A stretch of 64,000 bases of DNA from Halapricum salinum (GCF_004799665.1 NZ_CP031310.1:2348887-2412886), one strand, 5' to 3'; positions 35,486 through 45,626 are shown, counted from the stretch's first letter. Made by a program: numbers and translations. Notes: generated by a model not told the origin, from the letters alone.

Positions 35486-37648
35486 GTGACCGATACCTGG
35501 CCGATGACCGACGGCGGCACGTCCGTCCAGATGCAAGGGACGCGTCCGCGGATAGAGACACATCCGCTGTTCGGCGGCGTCCGCATCGTCGATCCGATCG
35601 AGGGCTCGCAGTTCACACTCCTGACGCCCAGTAGCGTCGAACCGACCGACGCCGACACCGACCAGTTCTACTTTCCGGTCGACACCGCAGCCACGATCTG
35701 CACCACCGAGATCGAGACGCCCTATCTGGTCGATATCTGGATCCGCGACACCGAGGGCAATCTGGTCGCCCAGAGCACCAACGAGGAGTCGATCGACGTC
35801 CCGCCCGGCCGGTACAACCTGGAAGTCTCCTCGGCCCAGATGAAGCTCTACCTCGCGATCGACGGCGGCGTCAGCGTCGAGTCCAGGGACGATCGGATGT
35901 ACCTCGCGTTCGACCAAACCAGTTGCGTCACCGTCGGCGTGCGATCGCTGCACGAACAGCCGGCAGCGACGATCACGACGACGGACGACCCGGAGGATCT
36001 GATGACCGCGATTTCGGCTTTCGGATCGGCGCTGAAGACGACGACCTGCGAACGGTCGTTCCCGACGCTGCGGGGCCATCCGCCACTGCTCGAACGCGGC
36101 GCGGAGCTGTCGATCCCGGAGTCGCTGGACATCCCTGACACCGGGATTCGGATCGTCGTCCCGCCCGAGCACGAGTACATCTACCCGATCGCGTCGCTGG
36201 CGTATTACCTGGGCGCGACGGTCGAACCCGGGCCCGAACCCTGCCTGTACGCCGACGGGGTCCCGTTCTCGCTGACCGCGGACGGCGACTTCGAGTCGAC
36301 GGTCGCCCGCGTCCTCAAGCAGGTCTTCCTGCTGGACTGTGTGACCCGGACTGAGGGGTACTATACGGTCGACTTGCACGAGCGCGAGGTCGTCGAGGAG
36401 CAGGTCGATCTGGATTTCGCGGAACTGTACGAGCAGTCGGTCGCCGAGCAGGTGCGGGCCTATCTCTCGATTCCCTACGAGAAGATCGAGGATGCTGTCC
36501 CGCGATGGAAACTGACCGCGGACGTTATCCCCGAATCAGGCCACGCCGAGACGCTGCCGTTCCTGGCGAACGACCTCGCGGTGATTCGGTGTCCCTCCTG
36601 TGCGGACATCGAGTCGCGGTCGGTCCACGGCGGCGCGACGACTGTCGAGGACTTCTTCGGATCGAGTTCGGGGACGGCACGTGGCGGGCTGACGCGGGCG
36701 ACGCGATCGGCGAGTGACGAAGAGCGCCCCTTCGAGGAGCACGTCTTCCGGCCGCCCGAGGCGGACAGTATCGAGCAGGCTTATGTTGGTGAGGGGGTTC
36801 CTCTGGGCGCTAGTAAGATGACGGTGGAGGCGTTCAATCGTCGTTTGTCCTATTCTCCATCGGAGAATGCGAGGACGAGTGTCGTTGTCGTCTGTAATGA
36901 ACAAGAGATGGCAGACGAGAATACAGTTTCTGAAATATACGGGACCCGGGAGTGGCTGGATTTCGATATAACCATCCGAAATAATCTCAAAACTGATGAA
37001 CTAGCCGATCTGTTAGCGACTGATGCAGACTTTTTTCACTATATTGGCCACGTTGATGATGATGGAATTCGATGTGCTGATGGATGGCTGGATTGTCGCG
37101 ATCTTGAGGAAGTAAATGTTAGCGCATTTTTATTAAATGCCTGTAAGTCGTATGAGCAAGGTAATGCTCTGGTAAAGAATGGTGCAATTGGTGGGATCGT
37201 AACTGTTGCTGATTTGTTAAATAAAACAGCAACGAAGCTCGGTCAGACCCTTGCCCATTTATTAGACGGTGGATTTTCACTGTTCACAGCCTTGGAGATC
37301 TTGGAAAAACGTAGTATTATTGGGAACCACTACCTTATTGTTGGGGACGGGAATACACAGGTCGTCGAAAGTAGAACCGGATCTCCATATCTGGCCAAAG
37401 TCAGCAAGATACGCGATTGCTTTGGTGTTCAGTTCGAGTTCTACCCTTCAAAAAATTACTCTATTGGGTCAATGGTGATACCAAAAATAAAAAAGGAGTC
37501 ACCAAAGTACCTCGCTGGTAACCGAACAGAGGAATATGTTTTATCAGAGTACGATCTGGAAGAGTTCTTGATGACTCATGGCTTCCCGGTCGAATTTGAT
37601 GATACTATTTATTGGAGCATGGATCTACTAGCCCACTTATCCGATTAA
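35486..37648 (+). CDS. CHAT-domain (caspase-like) protease, first copy
   Basis: 720 residues from GTG 35486; GGGGGAG lies about 9 nt upstream and the paralogue starts with the same GTG-AC-GA pattern. The N-terminal ~200 residues look beta-rich (RIETHPLFGGVRIVDPIEGS). A central region carries CERSFPTLRGHPPLLE and LDCVTRTEGYYTVDLHE. The C-terminal CHAT-like domain has FFHYIGHVDDDGI (His522) and FLLNACKSYEQG (Cys553), the His-Cys dyad of this caspase-like clan. CHAT proteins usually cut partner proteins when triggered, often in defence or death pathways. Codon use switches from GC-rich to AT-rich near codon 431, so the protease half appears to be of different origin. A 45-residue membrane peptide overlaps its 3' end. 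Confidence 0.8.
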   Translation: MTDTWPMTDGGTSVQMQGTRPRIETHPLFGGVRIVDPIEGSQFTLLTPSSVEPTDADTDQFYFPVDTAATICTTEIETPYLVDIWIRDTEGNLVAQSTNEESIDVPPGRYNLEVSSAQMKLYLAIDGGVSVESRDDRMYLAFDQTSCVTVGVRSLHEQPAATITTTDDPEDLMTAISAFGSALKTTTCERSFPTLRGHPPLLERGAELSIPESLDIPDTGIRIVVPPEHEYIYPIASLAYYLGATVEPGPEPCLYADGVPFSLTADGDFESTVARVLKQVFLLDCVTRTEGYYTVDLHEREVVEEQVDLDFAELYEQSVAEQVRAYLSIPYEKIEDAVPRWKLTADVIPESGHAETLPFLANDLAVIRCPSCADIESRSVHGGATTVEDFFGSSSGTARGGLTRATRSASDEERPFEEHVFRPPEADSIEQAYVGEGVPLGASKMTVEAFNRRLSYSPSENARTSVVVVCNEQEMADENTVSEIYGTREWLDFDITIRNNLKTDELADLLATDADFFHYIGHVDDDGIRCADGWLDCRDLEEVNVSAFLLNACKSYEQGNALVKNGAIGGIVTVADLLNKTATKLGQTLAHLLDGGFSLFTALEILEKRSIIGNHYLIVGDGNTQVVESRTGSPYLAKVSKIRDCFGVQFEFYPSKNYSIGSMVIPKIKKESPKYLAGNRTEEYVLSEYDLEEFLMTHGFPVEFDDTIYWSMDLLAHLSD

Positions 37649-37782
37649 GGTCCGGCGACAGTAGAAGCGTTCCCCGCAGCAGCCCCGGCCTCCATCATCA
37701 ACACAGTCAGCCAGAAGAGGACGCCGATCCATTTGGGGTGCTCTGCGACGAAACTTCGGATGGGGGAGGCACTTTTGCTCAT
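37645..37782 (-). CDS. 45-residue single-helix membrane peptide between the CHAT genes
   Basis: MSKSASPIRSFVAEHPKW is followed by a hydrophobic segment (IGVLFWLTVLMMEAGAAAG) and a short NASTVAGP tail: an N-terminal polar helix ending EHPKW and one transmembrane or signal-like helix. I recall short haloarchaeal peptides of this pattern (polar-EHP-hydrophobic-Gly/Pro end), often in several copies, of unknown function. It is antisense to and overlaps the first CHAT gene by 4 bp, and the second CHAT gene begins 256 bp away. It may be a CHAT substrate or an unrelated conserved peptide. Confidence 0.6.
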   Translation of the reverse strand: MSKSASPIRSFVAEHPKWIGVLFWLTVLMMEAGAAAGNASTVAGP

Positions 37783-38037
37783 GTTACGACTACACGTACC
37801 ACGCGATGCGAAATGAATTTTTCTAAAGAAATTCAACAGAAAATTGTCTGGAATATGGGCGCAAATTAATTATCGGCTACCAACTGTTGTCTCCTACGTA
37901 GGAAGTAAGAGAGTCTCTGTGAGTGGGGATGTACGAGATACGAGCGATAGACCGGCGTGCGCGCAAGGTTTTTGTGCTGTGCGGTATCACTCAGTGACGC
38001 GAATTCATGTCGAACGAGGCCAGGAGGCGACCGATAC

Positions 38038-40164
38038 GTGACTGACGACTGGCGTGCGGAGTTTCAGGAGTCGCGGGCGGATGGCGTTGCTAAACCGCGG
38101 ATCGAGACTCATCCAGAGAGAGATGGTGTGCGGCTGGTCGATCCGATCGAAGGTGTCGATTTTGCCTTTTTCACTCCAGAACCGACTCATCCCGTCGAGT
38201 GTGAGACCGACGAATTCTATTTTCCAGTCGACACAGCTGCAGTCGTCGGAGTCAATAGACTCAAAGCAACATATAATCTGGATGTCTGGATACGCAATTC
38301 CAATGGGGAACTAGTCGCTCAAAACGAAACTGGTTCCGTTGTCAACGTCTCACCAGGGACCTACAATGCCGAGATTGGATCTGCTCACCTCAAAATATAT
38401 TTACTTGTCGAAGGTGGGCTTGAAATCGACTCACGCGGTGACAGAGACGAGATTACCTGTACAGAGACAGATCAAATTAAAATCGGCATTCGGTCGAGCC
38501 ACGAGCAACCGGCGGCGACGATAACGACGACGGAAGATCCACTCGACCTGATGGATGCTATATCCTGTTTCAGTTCTGCCCTGAAAACGACGACGTGCGA
38601 ACGGTCATTTCCGACCTTACGTGGCCATCCGCCGCTACTGGAATGGGGTGATTCATTGACAATTCCAGACTCGGTTGAACCGCCTCAAACGGATATCTCC
38701 ATCCGAATACCCCCGCAGTACGAATACCTATTCCCTGTTGCGCCTCTTGCGTATTATCTTGGTGCGACACTGGAACCTGGTGACACCCCGGAGCTATCGG
38801 CAGACGATGAAACGTTTTCGTTGGGTGGAGCCGACGAGTTCGAAGAAACCGTTGCGAACGTGTTGAAACAGATCTTTCTGTTCGACTGCGTCACACGTAC
38901 TGAGGGATTTTATCAGATTGATCTCCAAGAGCGAGCATTGGTAGAGGACCGGGTCGATTTTGATTTTTCGCAGCTCTACGAGACTGACCTCGCAGAGCAA
39001 ATTCAGACGTATCTTTCGGTTCCGTACGAGACAATCGAAGATGCTGTCCCGCAGTGGAGGCTCACTGCAGATGTACTTCCCGAGTTTGAATACGCAGAAA
39101 CTCTCCCCTTTTTCATCGACGAATTGGCGATTATCCGCTGTCCTTCAATCGAGGAGATTGATGAAGCGTCGCCTGACGTAATATCTCACCGAGTCCAGAA
39201 CTTCTTCGATACGATGGGTTCGGACGATATGGACGTATTTTGTCGGGGAGATGGTAGTCTCCCGGAAGTCTTTCGGCCAACCCCTGCTCATAGCACCGAA
39301 CACGTATTCGTGGGGGAGGGTACACCTCTCGGTACCGGGAAGGTAACGGCCGATGCACTCCGCCGCAGATTGGATTCCGAAGTCTCGGCCACAGTGACGA
39401 CAGATATCGTCGTCGTCTGTAACGACCCCTCGATGGCCGAAGAGAGCACGGTTACAGACATCTATGAAGGACCAGGTTGGATTGATTCTGATGTTTCTAT
39501 TCGAAATGATGTTTCGACATCTGAACTGCGGTCACTACTACAGCGAGATATCGACTTTCTACACTACGTTGGACATGTGGATGACAGTGGAATCGACTGC
39601 CCTGATGGATATCTTGATACCCAATCACTCGACGAGGTACATATCGAATCATTTCTACTCAATGCCTGTCGTTCGTATCATCAAGGGAGAGGTTTGGTGA
39701 CAAACGGGGCGCGAGGTGGTGTGGTAACCCTGTCAAAAATATCTAATAAAGATGGTATTCTGTTCGGGAAGATTTTTGCTGGCTTATTATCGAAGGGCGT
39801 CACTCTTGGACAGTCGCTTTCCCTGATGGACGATCTCGAAGAGATAGAATCCGAATATCTCGTTCTCGGTGATCCGACCACGCAAATACTCAGGGCGCAG
39901 TCTGCAATAACTGAAATATATCACATTCAATCCGAGAATGATCGTTACTCTCTCTCAGCAGAACAGGGTTTCACTGACTGGTGCCGAATTGGTACGTTTG
40001 TAACTGATAAATACTTCGACGACTCTAAGGAGATATTGTGTGGCAATGAATTTAGTAGATCTGATGCCACCGAGAATGAAGTGGCAGATCTCATCGAGAA
40101 CACGACCTCTATTGTTCTGTTAGACGGTGAAGTAGCCGGACTTAATTCTCATTTGAGGAGTTGA
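38038..40164 (+). CDS. CHAT-domain (caspase-like) protease, second copy
   Basis: 708 residues, paralogous over its full length to the preceding CHAT protein. Shared blocks include DPIEG, EFYFPVDTAA, EQPAATITTT, CERSFPTLRGHPPLLE and FDCVTRTEGFYQ. The catalytic candidates are FLHYVGHVDDSGI (His513) and FLLNACRSYHQG (Cys544), with the same 31-residue spacing as in the first copy. C-terminal to the dyad the two diverge. GTG 38038 follows GGAGG and lies inside a 12-codon upstream frame (ATG 38007), so coupling is possible. The gene is AT-rich throughout, unlike the GC-rich core of the window, which points to transfer. Confidence 0.8.
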   Translation: MTDDWRAEFQESRADGVAKPRIETHPERDGVRLVDPIEGVDFAFFTPEPTHPVECETDEFYFPVDTAAVVGVNRLKATYNLDVWIRNSNGELVAQNETGSVVNVSPGTYNAEIGSAHLKIYLLVEGGLEIDSRGDRDEITCTETDQIKIGIRSSHEQPAATITTTEDPLDLMDAISCFSSALKTTTCERSFPTLRGHPPLLEWGDSLTIPDSVEPPQTDISIRIPPQYEYLFPVAPLAYYLGATLEPGDTPELSADDETFSLGGADEFEETVANVLKQIFLFDCVTRTEGFYQIDLQERALVEDRVDFDFSQLYETDLAEQIQTYLSVPYETIEDAVPQWRLTADVLPEFEYAETLPFFIDELAIIRCPSIEEIDEASPDVISHRVQNFFDTMGSDDMDVFCRGDGSLPEVFRPTPAHSTEHVFVGEGTPLGTGKVTADALRRRLDSEVSATVTTDIVVVCNDPSMAEESTVTDIYEGPGWIDSDVSIRNDVSTSELRSLLQRDIDFLHYVGHVDDSGIDCPDGYLDTQSLDEVHIESFLLNACRSYHQGRGLVTNGARGGVVTLSKISNKDGILFGKIFAGLLSKGVTLGQSLSLMDDLEEIESEYLVLGDPTTQILRAQSAITEIYHIQSENDRYSLSAEQGFTDWCRIGTFVTDKYFDDSKEILCGNEFSRSDATENEVADLIENTTSIVLLDGEVAGLNSHLRS

Positions 40165-40262
40165 TATCTTCGATATTCTGTTTCTCTCTCCCCATCAGAA
40201 AACTCTTGGTACTGCCCGTATATATGATAGCTAATGACTCCCGACACGCCGAGGTGGCGACG

Positions 40263-40901
40263 GTGAGCGACGAGTCGTCGGGAGACCTTCGTGGCGCATC
40301 GAACGTCCTCGTGCTGGCTCCGAGTGTCGCCGACGCGGGAATCGACGCCTGCACCAACCTGCTGGTCGACGCGACCGACCGCGTCGACCGCTTGCTCGTC
40401 GTCACTGTGGGGACCCACCCCTCAGTATGGCACGACCGACTCACCGAGCGCTCGGCCGGGCCGCTCGCGCCGGTCAGCTACGTCGACGTGAAGACGCTGG
40501 TCCGCTCGACCAGCACCGCCGCGAGCGACGGGACCGACGTTCCGTCCCCGGTCGCGACTGTTTCGAGTCCGGCGGACCTGCTGACACTCGGGAAGTCGGT
40601 CAACTCGCTGCTGGGTGACGCCGCCGCGGACGGCGACCGAGTCGCGCTGTGTATCCACTCGATCTCGGAGATGCTGCAGTTCGTCGATCGGGAGTTTTTG
40701 TTCAAGTTCCTCCACGCGGTCAGCGCGCGCGTCCGCAGCGTCGACGGCGTGGCGTTCTACCACCTCGACAACGACGCGCCCGACGAGGAGCTTCAGATCA
40801 TGTTCGCCCACCTCTGTGATACCGTGGCGACCTTCGAAGGCGAGCAGATGGACGTCTCGGCGGGCTACTACGCGCCGGCGGGCGAGCAATCCGAGAGCTG
40901 A
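40263..40901 (+). CDS. RecA-like haloarchaeal protein (DUF7504-type), first copy
   Basis: 212 residues beginning VSDESSGDLRGASNVLVLAP. The pattern is that of a RecA/KaiC-like alpha/beta domain without an obvious Walker A: a strand (SNVLVLAPSV), later RVALCIHSISEMLQFVDREF, then KFLHAVSARVRSVDGVAFYH, ending in a disordered acidic tail. GTG 40263 has GAGGTGG 7 nt upstream and a TATA-like GTATATAT (40219-40226) at suitable distance; an in-frame ATG at 40224 overlaps that TATA box and is less likely. The related gene follows 59 nt on. I recall this as an uncharacterised halobacterial family, often near signalling genes. Confidence 0.65.
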   Translation: MSDESSGDLRGASNVLVLAPSVADAGIDACTNLLVDATDRVDRLLVVTVGTHPSVWHDRLTERSAGPLAPVSYVDVKTLVRSTSTAASDGTDVPSPVATVSSPADLLTLGKSVNSLLGDAAADGDRVALCIHSISEMLQFVDREFLFKFLHAVSARVRSVDGVAFYHLDNDAPDEELQIMFAHLCDTVATFEGEQMDVSAGYYAPAGEQSES

Positions 40902-40960
40902 TCGACCTGGGATCACAATCTACTTGAGGCCGCCTCAGGATCGTTTCGCAGGGGGAGAAC

Positions 40961-41527
40961 ATGACCGGGGGAGCAGAGACAGGAGGCGACGAGCCGACGG
41001 TCCCATCGCGAGTCTTGCTCGTGAGTGGCTACCGTGCCAGCGCGTCGACGGCGGCGCGTTCGATCGTCGATCATTGCGACGGGACGCCGGCGAGTGCCGT
41101 CGGTGTCGTGCTGGGCGATTCGACAGCGCCGTGGACCGAAGCCTTCGAATCGTCAGGCGTCCAGACGATAGCGATCGATGTCGATACGTGTACTCGATCG
41201 ACGACTGTGTCTTCCAACTCGGGTGAATCCGAGCGAGCGGATTCGACTCCAGCGTCGCTGTCGGCGATCGGAACGCGAGTGCTGGAGGCGCTTGAGGGCC
41301 AGGGCACACCAGTCGTGCTCTGGATCGACTCGTTGTCGGTCCTGTTGGCACACTTCGAGCGCGAGCGCGTCTTCCGGTTCGTCCACGTGGCTGGCGAACT
41401 GGCGGCACGATGTGGCGGCACGTGCTATCTGCCGGTGTCGACGGGTCGTCACGACCCGGAGACGATCGAGATTTTCGGGACGATCTGTGACGTCATCCGT
41501 CTCGACGATCCGGATGCACTTGTGTAG
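40961..41527 (+). CDS. RecA-like haloarchaeal protein (DUF7504-type), second copy
   Basis: 188 residues. SRVLLVSGYRASASTAARSI at the N-terminus and TPVVLWIDSLSVLLAHFERE later parallel the upstream gene's SNVLVLAPS and RVALCIHSISEMLQF blocks. It also shares the FRFVHVAGELAARCGGTCYLP strand-helix pattern. Together with its neighbour it makes a diverged tandem pair, perhaps a heterodimer. No Walker A is visible. It starts at ATG 40961, preceded by GGGGGAG. Function unknown; it precedes the HalX gene by 66 nt. Confidence 0.65.
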   Translation: MTGGAETGGDEPTVPSRVLLVSGYRASASTAARSIVDHCDGTPASAVGVVLGDSTAPWTEAFESSGVQTIAIDVDTCTRSTTVSSNSGESERADSTPASLSAIGTRVLEALEGQGTPVVLWIDSLSVLLAHFERERVFRFVHVAGELAARCGGTCYLPVSTGRHDPETIEIFGTICDVIRLDDPDALV

Positions 41528-41593
41528 TGACGTGCGTGAAACCACGGGACGGCGACCACATCTCATTTATACACGGCCGTCGAGAGTTCATGT

Positions 41594-42139
41594 ATGGCCT
41601 CCGCTCGGGGTGCGGTGATCGTCGGTGGCGCGACGCCGGACGCGACCGACCGTCTCGCCGAGGTGCTCCGGGCCGGATATCCCGCTCACACCGCCTACGA
41701 CGGCGACGCCGTCCTGGCGAGTCTCGACAACTCCGTCGACGTCGTCCTCGTCGACACGCGACTCGCCGATCTCTCGCTCCATTCGCTCTACGAGCGACGC
41801 GCCAACAGCGAGCCGTACTTCCAGATCGGCCTTTTGGCTGCCAGCGGCGAGACACCACAGTGGATCGATGCCGTGATCGACCCTTCGATCGGCGACGAAG
41901 ACCTCCGGCAGGTCGCCGACTGGTTGGCAACGCGAGCGACCTATCGGAAGTGCCTCGATACGTTCTACAACCTGGCGAGCAAACACGCCAGTCTCGCCGA
42001 CGAAGAGGACTCGGTCGATCCGGCCCAGCTGGAAGCCCGGCTCGATCGACTCCGAGCCGAGATCGACGACGCCGTCGCCGATCTCGACGACGAGTCGCTA
42101 TTCGAGGTCGCGCTGGACGGCTTCGAGAACGAAGAGTGA
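41594..42139 (+). CDS. Receiver-like protein with C-terminal HalX domain
   Basis: 181 residues. The N-terminal ~115 residues follow the receiver fold: AVIVGGATPDATDRLAEVL replaces the usual acidic Asp pair, but Asp54 is kept in DVVLVDTRLAD. The C-terminal ~65 residues are the HalX helical hairpin (ATRATYRKCLDTFYNLASKH, then a coiled acidic segment). HalX proteins are haloarchaeal response regulators. Without the metal-binding acidic pair, phosphorylation is doubtful. A TTTATAC box (41566-41572) lies about 25 nt upstream of ATG 41594, indicating a leaderless transcript. It is convergent with leuD. Confidence 0.78.
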   Translation: MASARGAVIVGGATPDATDRLAEVLRAGYPAHTAYDGDAVLASLDNSVDVVLVDTRLADLSLHSLYERRANSEPYFQIGLLAASGETPQWIDAVIDPSIGDEDLRQVADWLATRATYRKCLDTFYNLASKHASLADEEDSVDPAQLEARLDRLRAEIDDAVADLDDESLFEVALDGFENEE

Positions 42140-42149
42140 AAACCGGCGC

Positions 42150-42758
42150 TTAGACGTACGGCAGGGAGTCGGCCGTCTCCTGGATGGCGTTCTGGTTGGC
42201 CTTCATCAGCGCCGTCGTGTCCCAGATCCCCTCGACCAGGGCCTGTCGCTGGGCGTTGTCGACGCTGACTGAGATTTCGTTGCTTCCGTAGCGGACGGTC
42301 TCGGCTTCGACGTCGACTTCGATCTCACCGTCGGGGTTGTCGTCGACCCATTGCTGGAGAGCGTTGATCGTCTCGTGATCCGCAGTGACGGTTGGGATAC
42401 CCAGCGCGAGACAGTTGCCCGCGAAGATCTCGGCGAAGCCTTCGCCGATGATGGCGTCGATACCCCAGCGCATCAAGGCCTGGGGGGCGTGCTCGCGGGA
42501 GGAGCCACAGCCGAAGTTGTTGTTGACGACCATGACCGAGGCTTCCTTGAACCGATCCTCGTTCATGGGATGATCTTTCTCGTTGTCGTCGTCGTCGTAC
42601 CGGAGGTCGAAAAACGAGAACTGGCCCAGCCCGTCGAAGGTGACGACCTTCATGAACCGCGCCGGGATGATCTGGTCGGTGTCGATGTCGTTGCCCCGGA
42701 TCGGAATACCGGTCCCTTCGACGTAGTCGACTTCGGGGATGTCCTCGGTTCCGCTCAT
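42150..42758 (-). CDS. leuD: 3-isopropylmalate dehydratase small subunit
   Basis: 202 residues of swivelling aconitase domain: GTGIPIRGNDIDTDQIIPAR, then NNFGCGSSREHAPQALMRWG and GNCLALGIPTVTADHE. With LeuC it isomerises 2- to 3-isopropylmalate in leucine synthesis. It is the last gene of the minus-strand branched-chain cluster. A 100-nt gap with a perfect hairpin separates it from leuC. leuB, which commonly follows leuD, is absent here. Confidence 0.95.
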   Translation of the reverse strand: MSGTEDIPEVDYVEGTGIPIRGNDIDTDQIIPARFMKVVTFDGLGQFSFFDLRYDDDDNEKDHPMNEDRFKEASVMVVNNNFGCGSSREHAPQALMRWGIDAIIGEGFAEIFAGNCLALGIPTVTADHETINALQQWVDDNPDGEIEVDVEAETVRYGSNEISVSVDNAQRQALVEGIWDTTALMKANQNAIQETADSLPYV

Positions 42759-42835
42759 GCGACCACCTCCGTCGCTTCGATCGGAGGATGCTGCATGGTC
42801 CGCTCACGGGTCGCGTCGCTCCCCGTTCGCGTGTT

Positions 42836-42854
42836 CGAGATGCGTGGCATCTCG
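42836..42854 (-). promoter_or_regulatory. 8-bp hairpin in the leuC-leuD junction
   Basis: CGAGATGC (42836-42843) and GCATCTCG (42847-42854) pair perfectly around a 3-nt loop, starting five bases past the leuC stop codon. No T-tract follows. It could stabilise or process the message, or tune leuD expression relative to leuC. Confidence 0.5.
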
Positions 42855-42858
42855 CTTC

Positions 42859-44280
42859 TCATGCCAGGTTCACCTCCTTCAGGTCGCGTACGTCTGTGAC
42901 CTCTCCCGTCACCGCGGCAGCGGCGACCATTCGCGGGTTCATCAGCACAGTTCTCCCGTCCTTGCTGCCCTGGCGGCCGATGAAGTTCCGGTTCGAGGAG
43001 CTGGCACAGGCCTCGTCGCCCTCCAGCTGGTCCTCGTTCATGCCCAGACACATCGAACAGCCGGCGTTGCGCCACTCGAAGCCGGCCTCCTCGAAGGTGT
43101 CTTTCAGGCCTTCTTCCTCGGCGGCTTTCTGGACACGCTGGCTGCCGGGAACGACCATCGCACGCACGTCCTCGTCGACCTGCCGGCCCTCGACGATCCG
43201 GGCCGCGCGGCGCAGGTCGGGCAGGCGAGCGTTCGTGCACGAACCCAGGAAGGCCACGTCGATGTCGTAGCCGTTCATCGTCTCGCCGGGCTCGACGCGC
43301 ATGTGCTTCTGGGCGCGCCGGGCGGTGTCGACCTTGTCGTCGGCCAGATCCTCGGGGGCCGGGATCGGATCGTTGATGCCGATCCCCTGGCCGGGCGTGG
43401 TGCCCCACGTGACGACCGGGTCCAGCTCGCCGGCGTCGATGTGGACGACGTCGTCGTACTCGGCGCCGTCGTCGGACTGGATGGACTCCCAATAGGGCTT
43501 CAGGTTCTCGAACTCCTCGGGGTTGTCCTGGAAGTAGTCGGTCTCTTTCAACCAGGCGAAGGTGGTCTCGTCGGGATTGACGTAGCCCGCGCGAGCGCCG
43601 CCCTCGATGGACATGTTACAGATGGACATTCGGCCTTCCATCCCCAGGTCCTCGATGGCCTCGCCGGCGTACTCGTAGACGTAGCCGACGCCGCCTTCCG
43701 TACCGAGTCGACGAATAATTTCGAGGATGATGTCCTTGGCCTCGACGCCCTCGCCGAGCTCGCCGTCGACCTGGATCTTGCGTACTTTCTGCTTCTCCAT
43801 CGCGATGGTCTGGGTGGCCAGGACGTCCCGGATCTGGGAGGTCCCGATCCCAAAGGCCAGCGCGCCAAAGGCGCCGTGGGTCGACGTATGAGAGTCACCG
43901 CAGACGATGGTCTTGCCCGGCTGGGTCAGGCCCTGCTCCGGACCGACGACGTGGACGATGCCCTGATCCCCGGTGGTGGGGTCCAGGAAGTTGATGCCCG
44001 CGTCCCGAACGTTCTCTTCGAGTTCGGACATCATGGTCTCGGCGGCGTCGTCGGTGTAGGGTCGCGACTGGTCGGCCGTCGGGACGATGTGGTCGACAGT
44101 GGCGAGCGTCAGGTCCGGTCGCGCGACCTCGATGTCCCGTTCCCGGAGCATACCGAACGCCTGCGGGCTGGTGACCTCGTGGATGAGGTGGAGTCCGACG
44201 AACAGCTGATCCTGCCCGTTGGGCAGGGTCGTCACCTTGTGGCGATCCCACACCTTGTCGTACAGTGTTCCCTGACTCAT
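42859..44280 (-). CDS. leuC: 3-isopropylmalate dehydratase large subunit
   Basis: 473 residues. [13 protein letters not shown] and [12 protein letters not shown] are at the N-terminus, followed by [20 protein letters not shown]. The [4Fe-4S] cysteines sit in [10 protein letters not shown] and [11 protein letters not shown]. Together with LeuD it forms the isomerase of leucine biosynthesis. It starts at ATG 44280. The 79 nt between the upstream small acidic protein gene and leuC contain two small inverted repeats (ATCAC/GTGAT at 44285-44297; GCTCGC/GCGAGC near 44323-44342) that may modulate translation. Confidence 0.95.
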   Translation of the reverse strand: MSQGTLYDKVWDRHKVTTLPNGQDQLFVGLHLIHEVTSPQAFGMLRERDIEVARPDLTLATVDHIVPTADQSRPYTDDAAETMMSELEENVRDAGINFLDPTTGDQGIVHVVGPEQGLTQPGKTIVCGDSHTSTHGAFGALAFGIGTSQIRDVLATQTIAMEKQKVRKIQVDGELGEGVEAKDIILEIIRRLGTEGGVGYVYEYAGEAIEDLGMEGRMSICNMSIEGGARAGYVNPDETTFAWLKETDYFQDNPEEFENLKPYWESIQSDDGAEYDDVVHIDAGELDPVVTWGTTPGQGIGINDPIPAPEDLADDKVDTARRAQKHMRVEPGETMNGYDIDVAFLGSCTNARLPDLRRAARIVEGRQVDEDVRAMVVPGSQRVQKAAEEEGLKDTFEEAGFEWRNAGCSMCLGMNEDQLEGDEACASSSNRNFIGRQGSKDGRTVLMNPRMVAAAAVTGEVTDVRDLKEVNLA

Positions 44281-44359
44281 GCGAAATCACTCCGTGATTG
44301 AGCATGAGGTCGATAGTCACAGCTCGCGAAGCGCAGCGAGCGGGAATGTCTATCGGAAC

Positions 44360-44573
44360 TCATACTGAATCCGCTCGTCCTTCGGTGCCGCGCTCGAAGG
44401 CGGGGTTGGCACCCTCGCCGGGCGGCTCGTGGTCGACGTCTTCCATGGTCTCTTCCTCTGTTTCTTCGGCGTTCGCTCGGCCACCGTCGGCGGCCACGTC
44501 CGGGCCGCGCTTGAAGGCCGCGCCGAAGGTCTTGTCCGTGTGTGGATGCGTGTGATCCACGTCTTTCATCTCG

Positions 44574-44581
<8 letters not shown>
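44360..44581 (-). CDS. Small acidic protein between ilvC and leuC, internally repeated
   Basis: 73 residues, strongly acidic and His/Glu-rich. Two imperfect copies of one motif are visible: [20 protein letters not shown] near the start and [19 protein letters not shown] in the second half (DVDH...AFxRG). The start ATG 44581 overlaps the ilvC stop (ATGACTGA), implying translational coupling. No known domain is recognised and it is probably largely disordered. Its position inside a conserved biosynthetic operon suggests an accessory role for IlvC or the isomerase. An alternative is a non-functional spacer frame, but the base composition and coupling favour a gene. Confidence 0.5.
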
Positions 44582-45605
<1,024 letters not shown>

Positions 45606-45626
45606 AGCTAAATCCTCGGGAATCCC

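Noticed and set aside
38007-38045. A 12-codon frame (MSNEARRRPIRD) overlapping the second CHAT start.
   Set aside because: Too short and without supporting promoter spacing; noted only as possible coupling.
39131-39358. Open frames antisense to the AT-rich CHAT gene.
   Set aside because: No start context, no recognisable protein, and the plus-strand paralogue is clearly coding.
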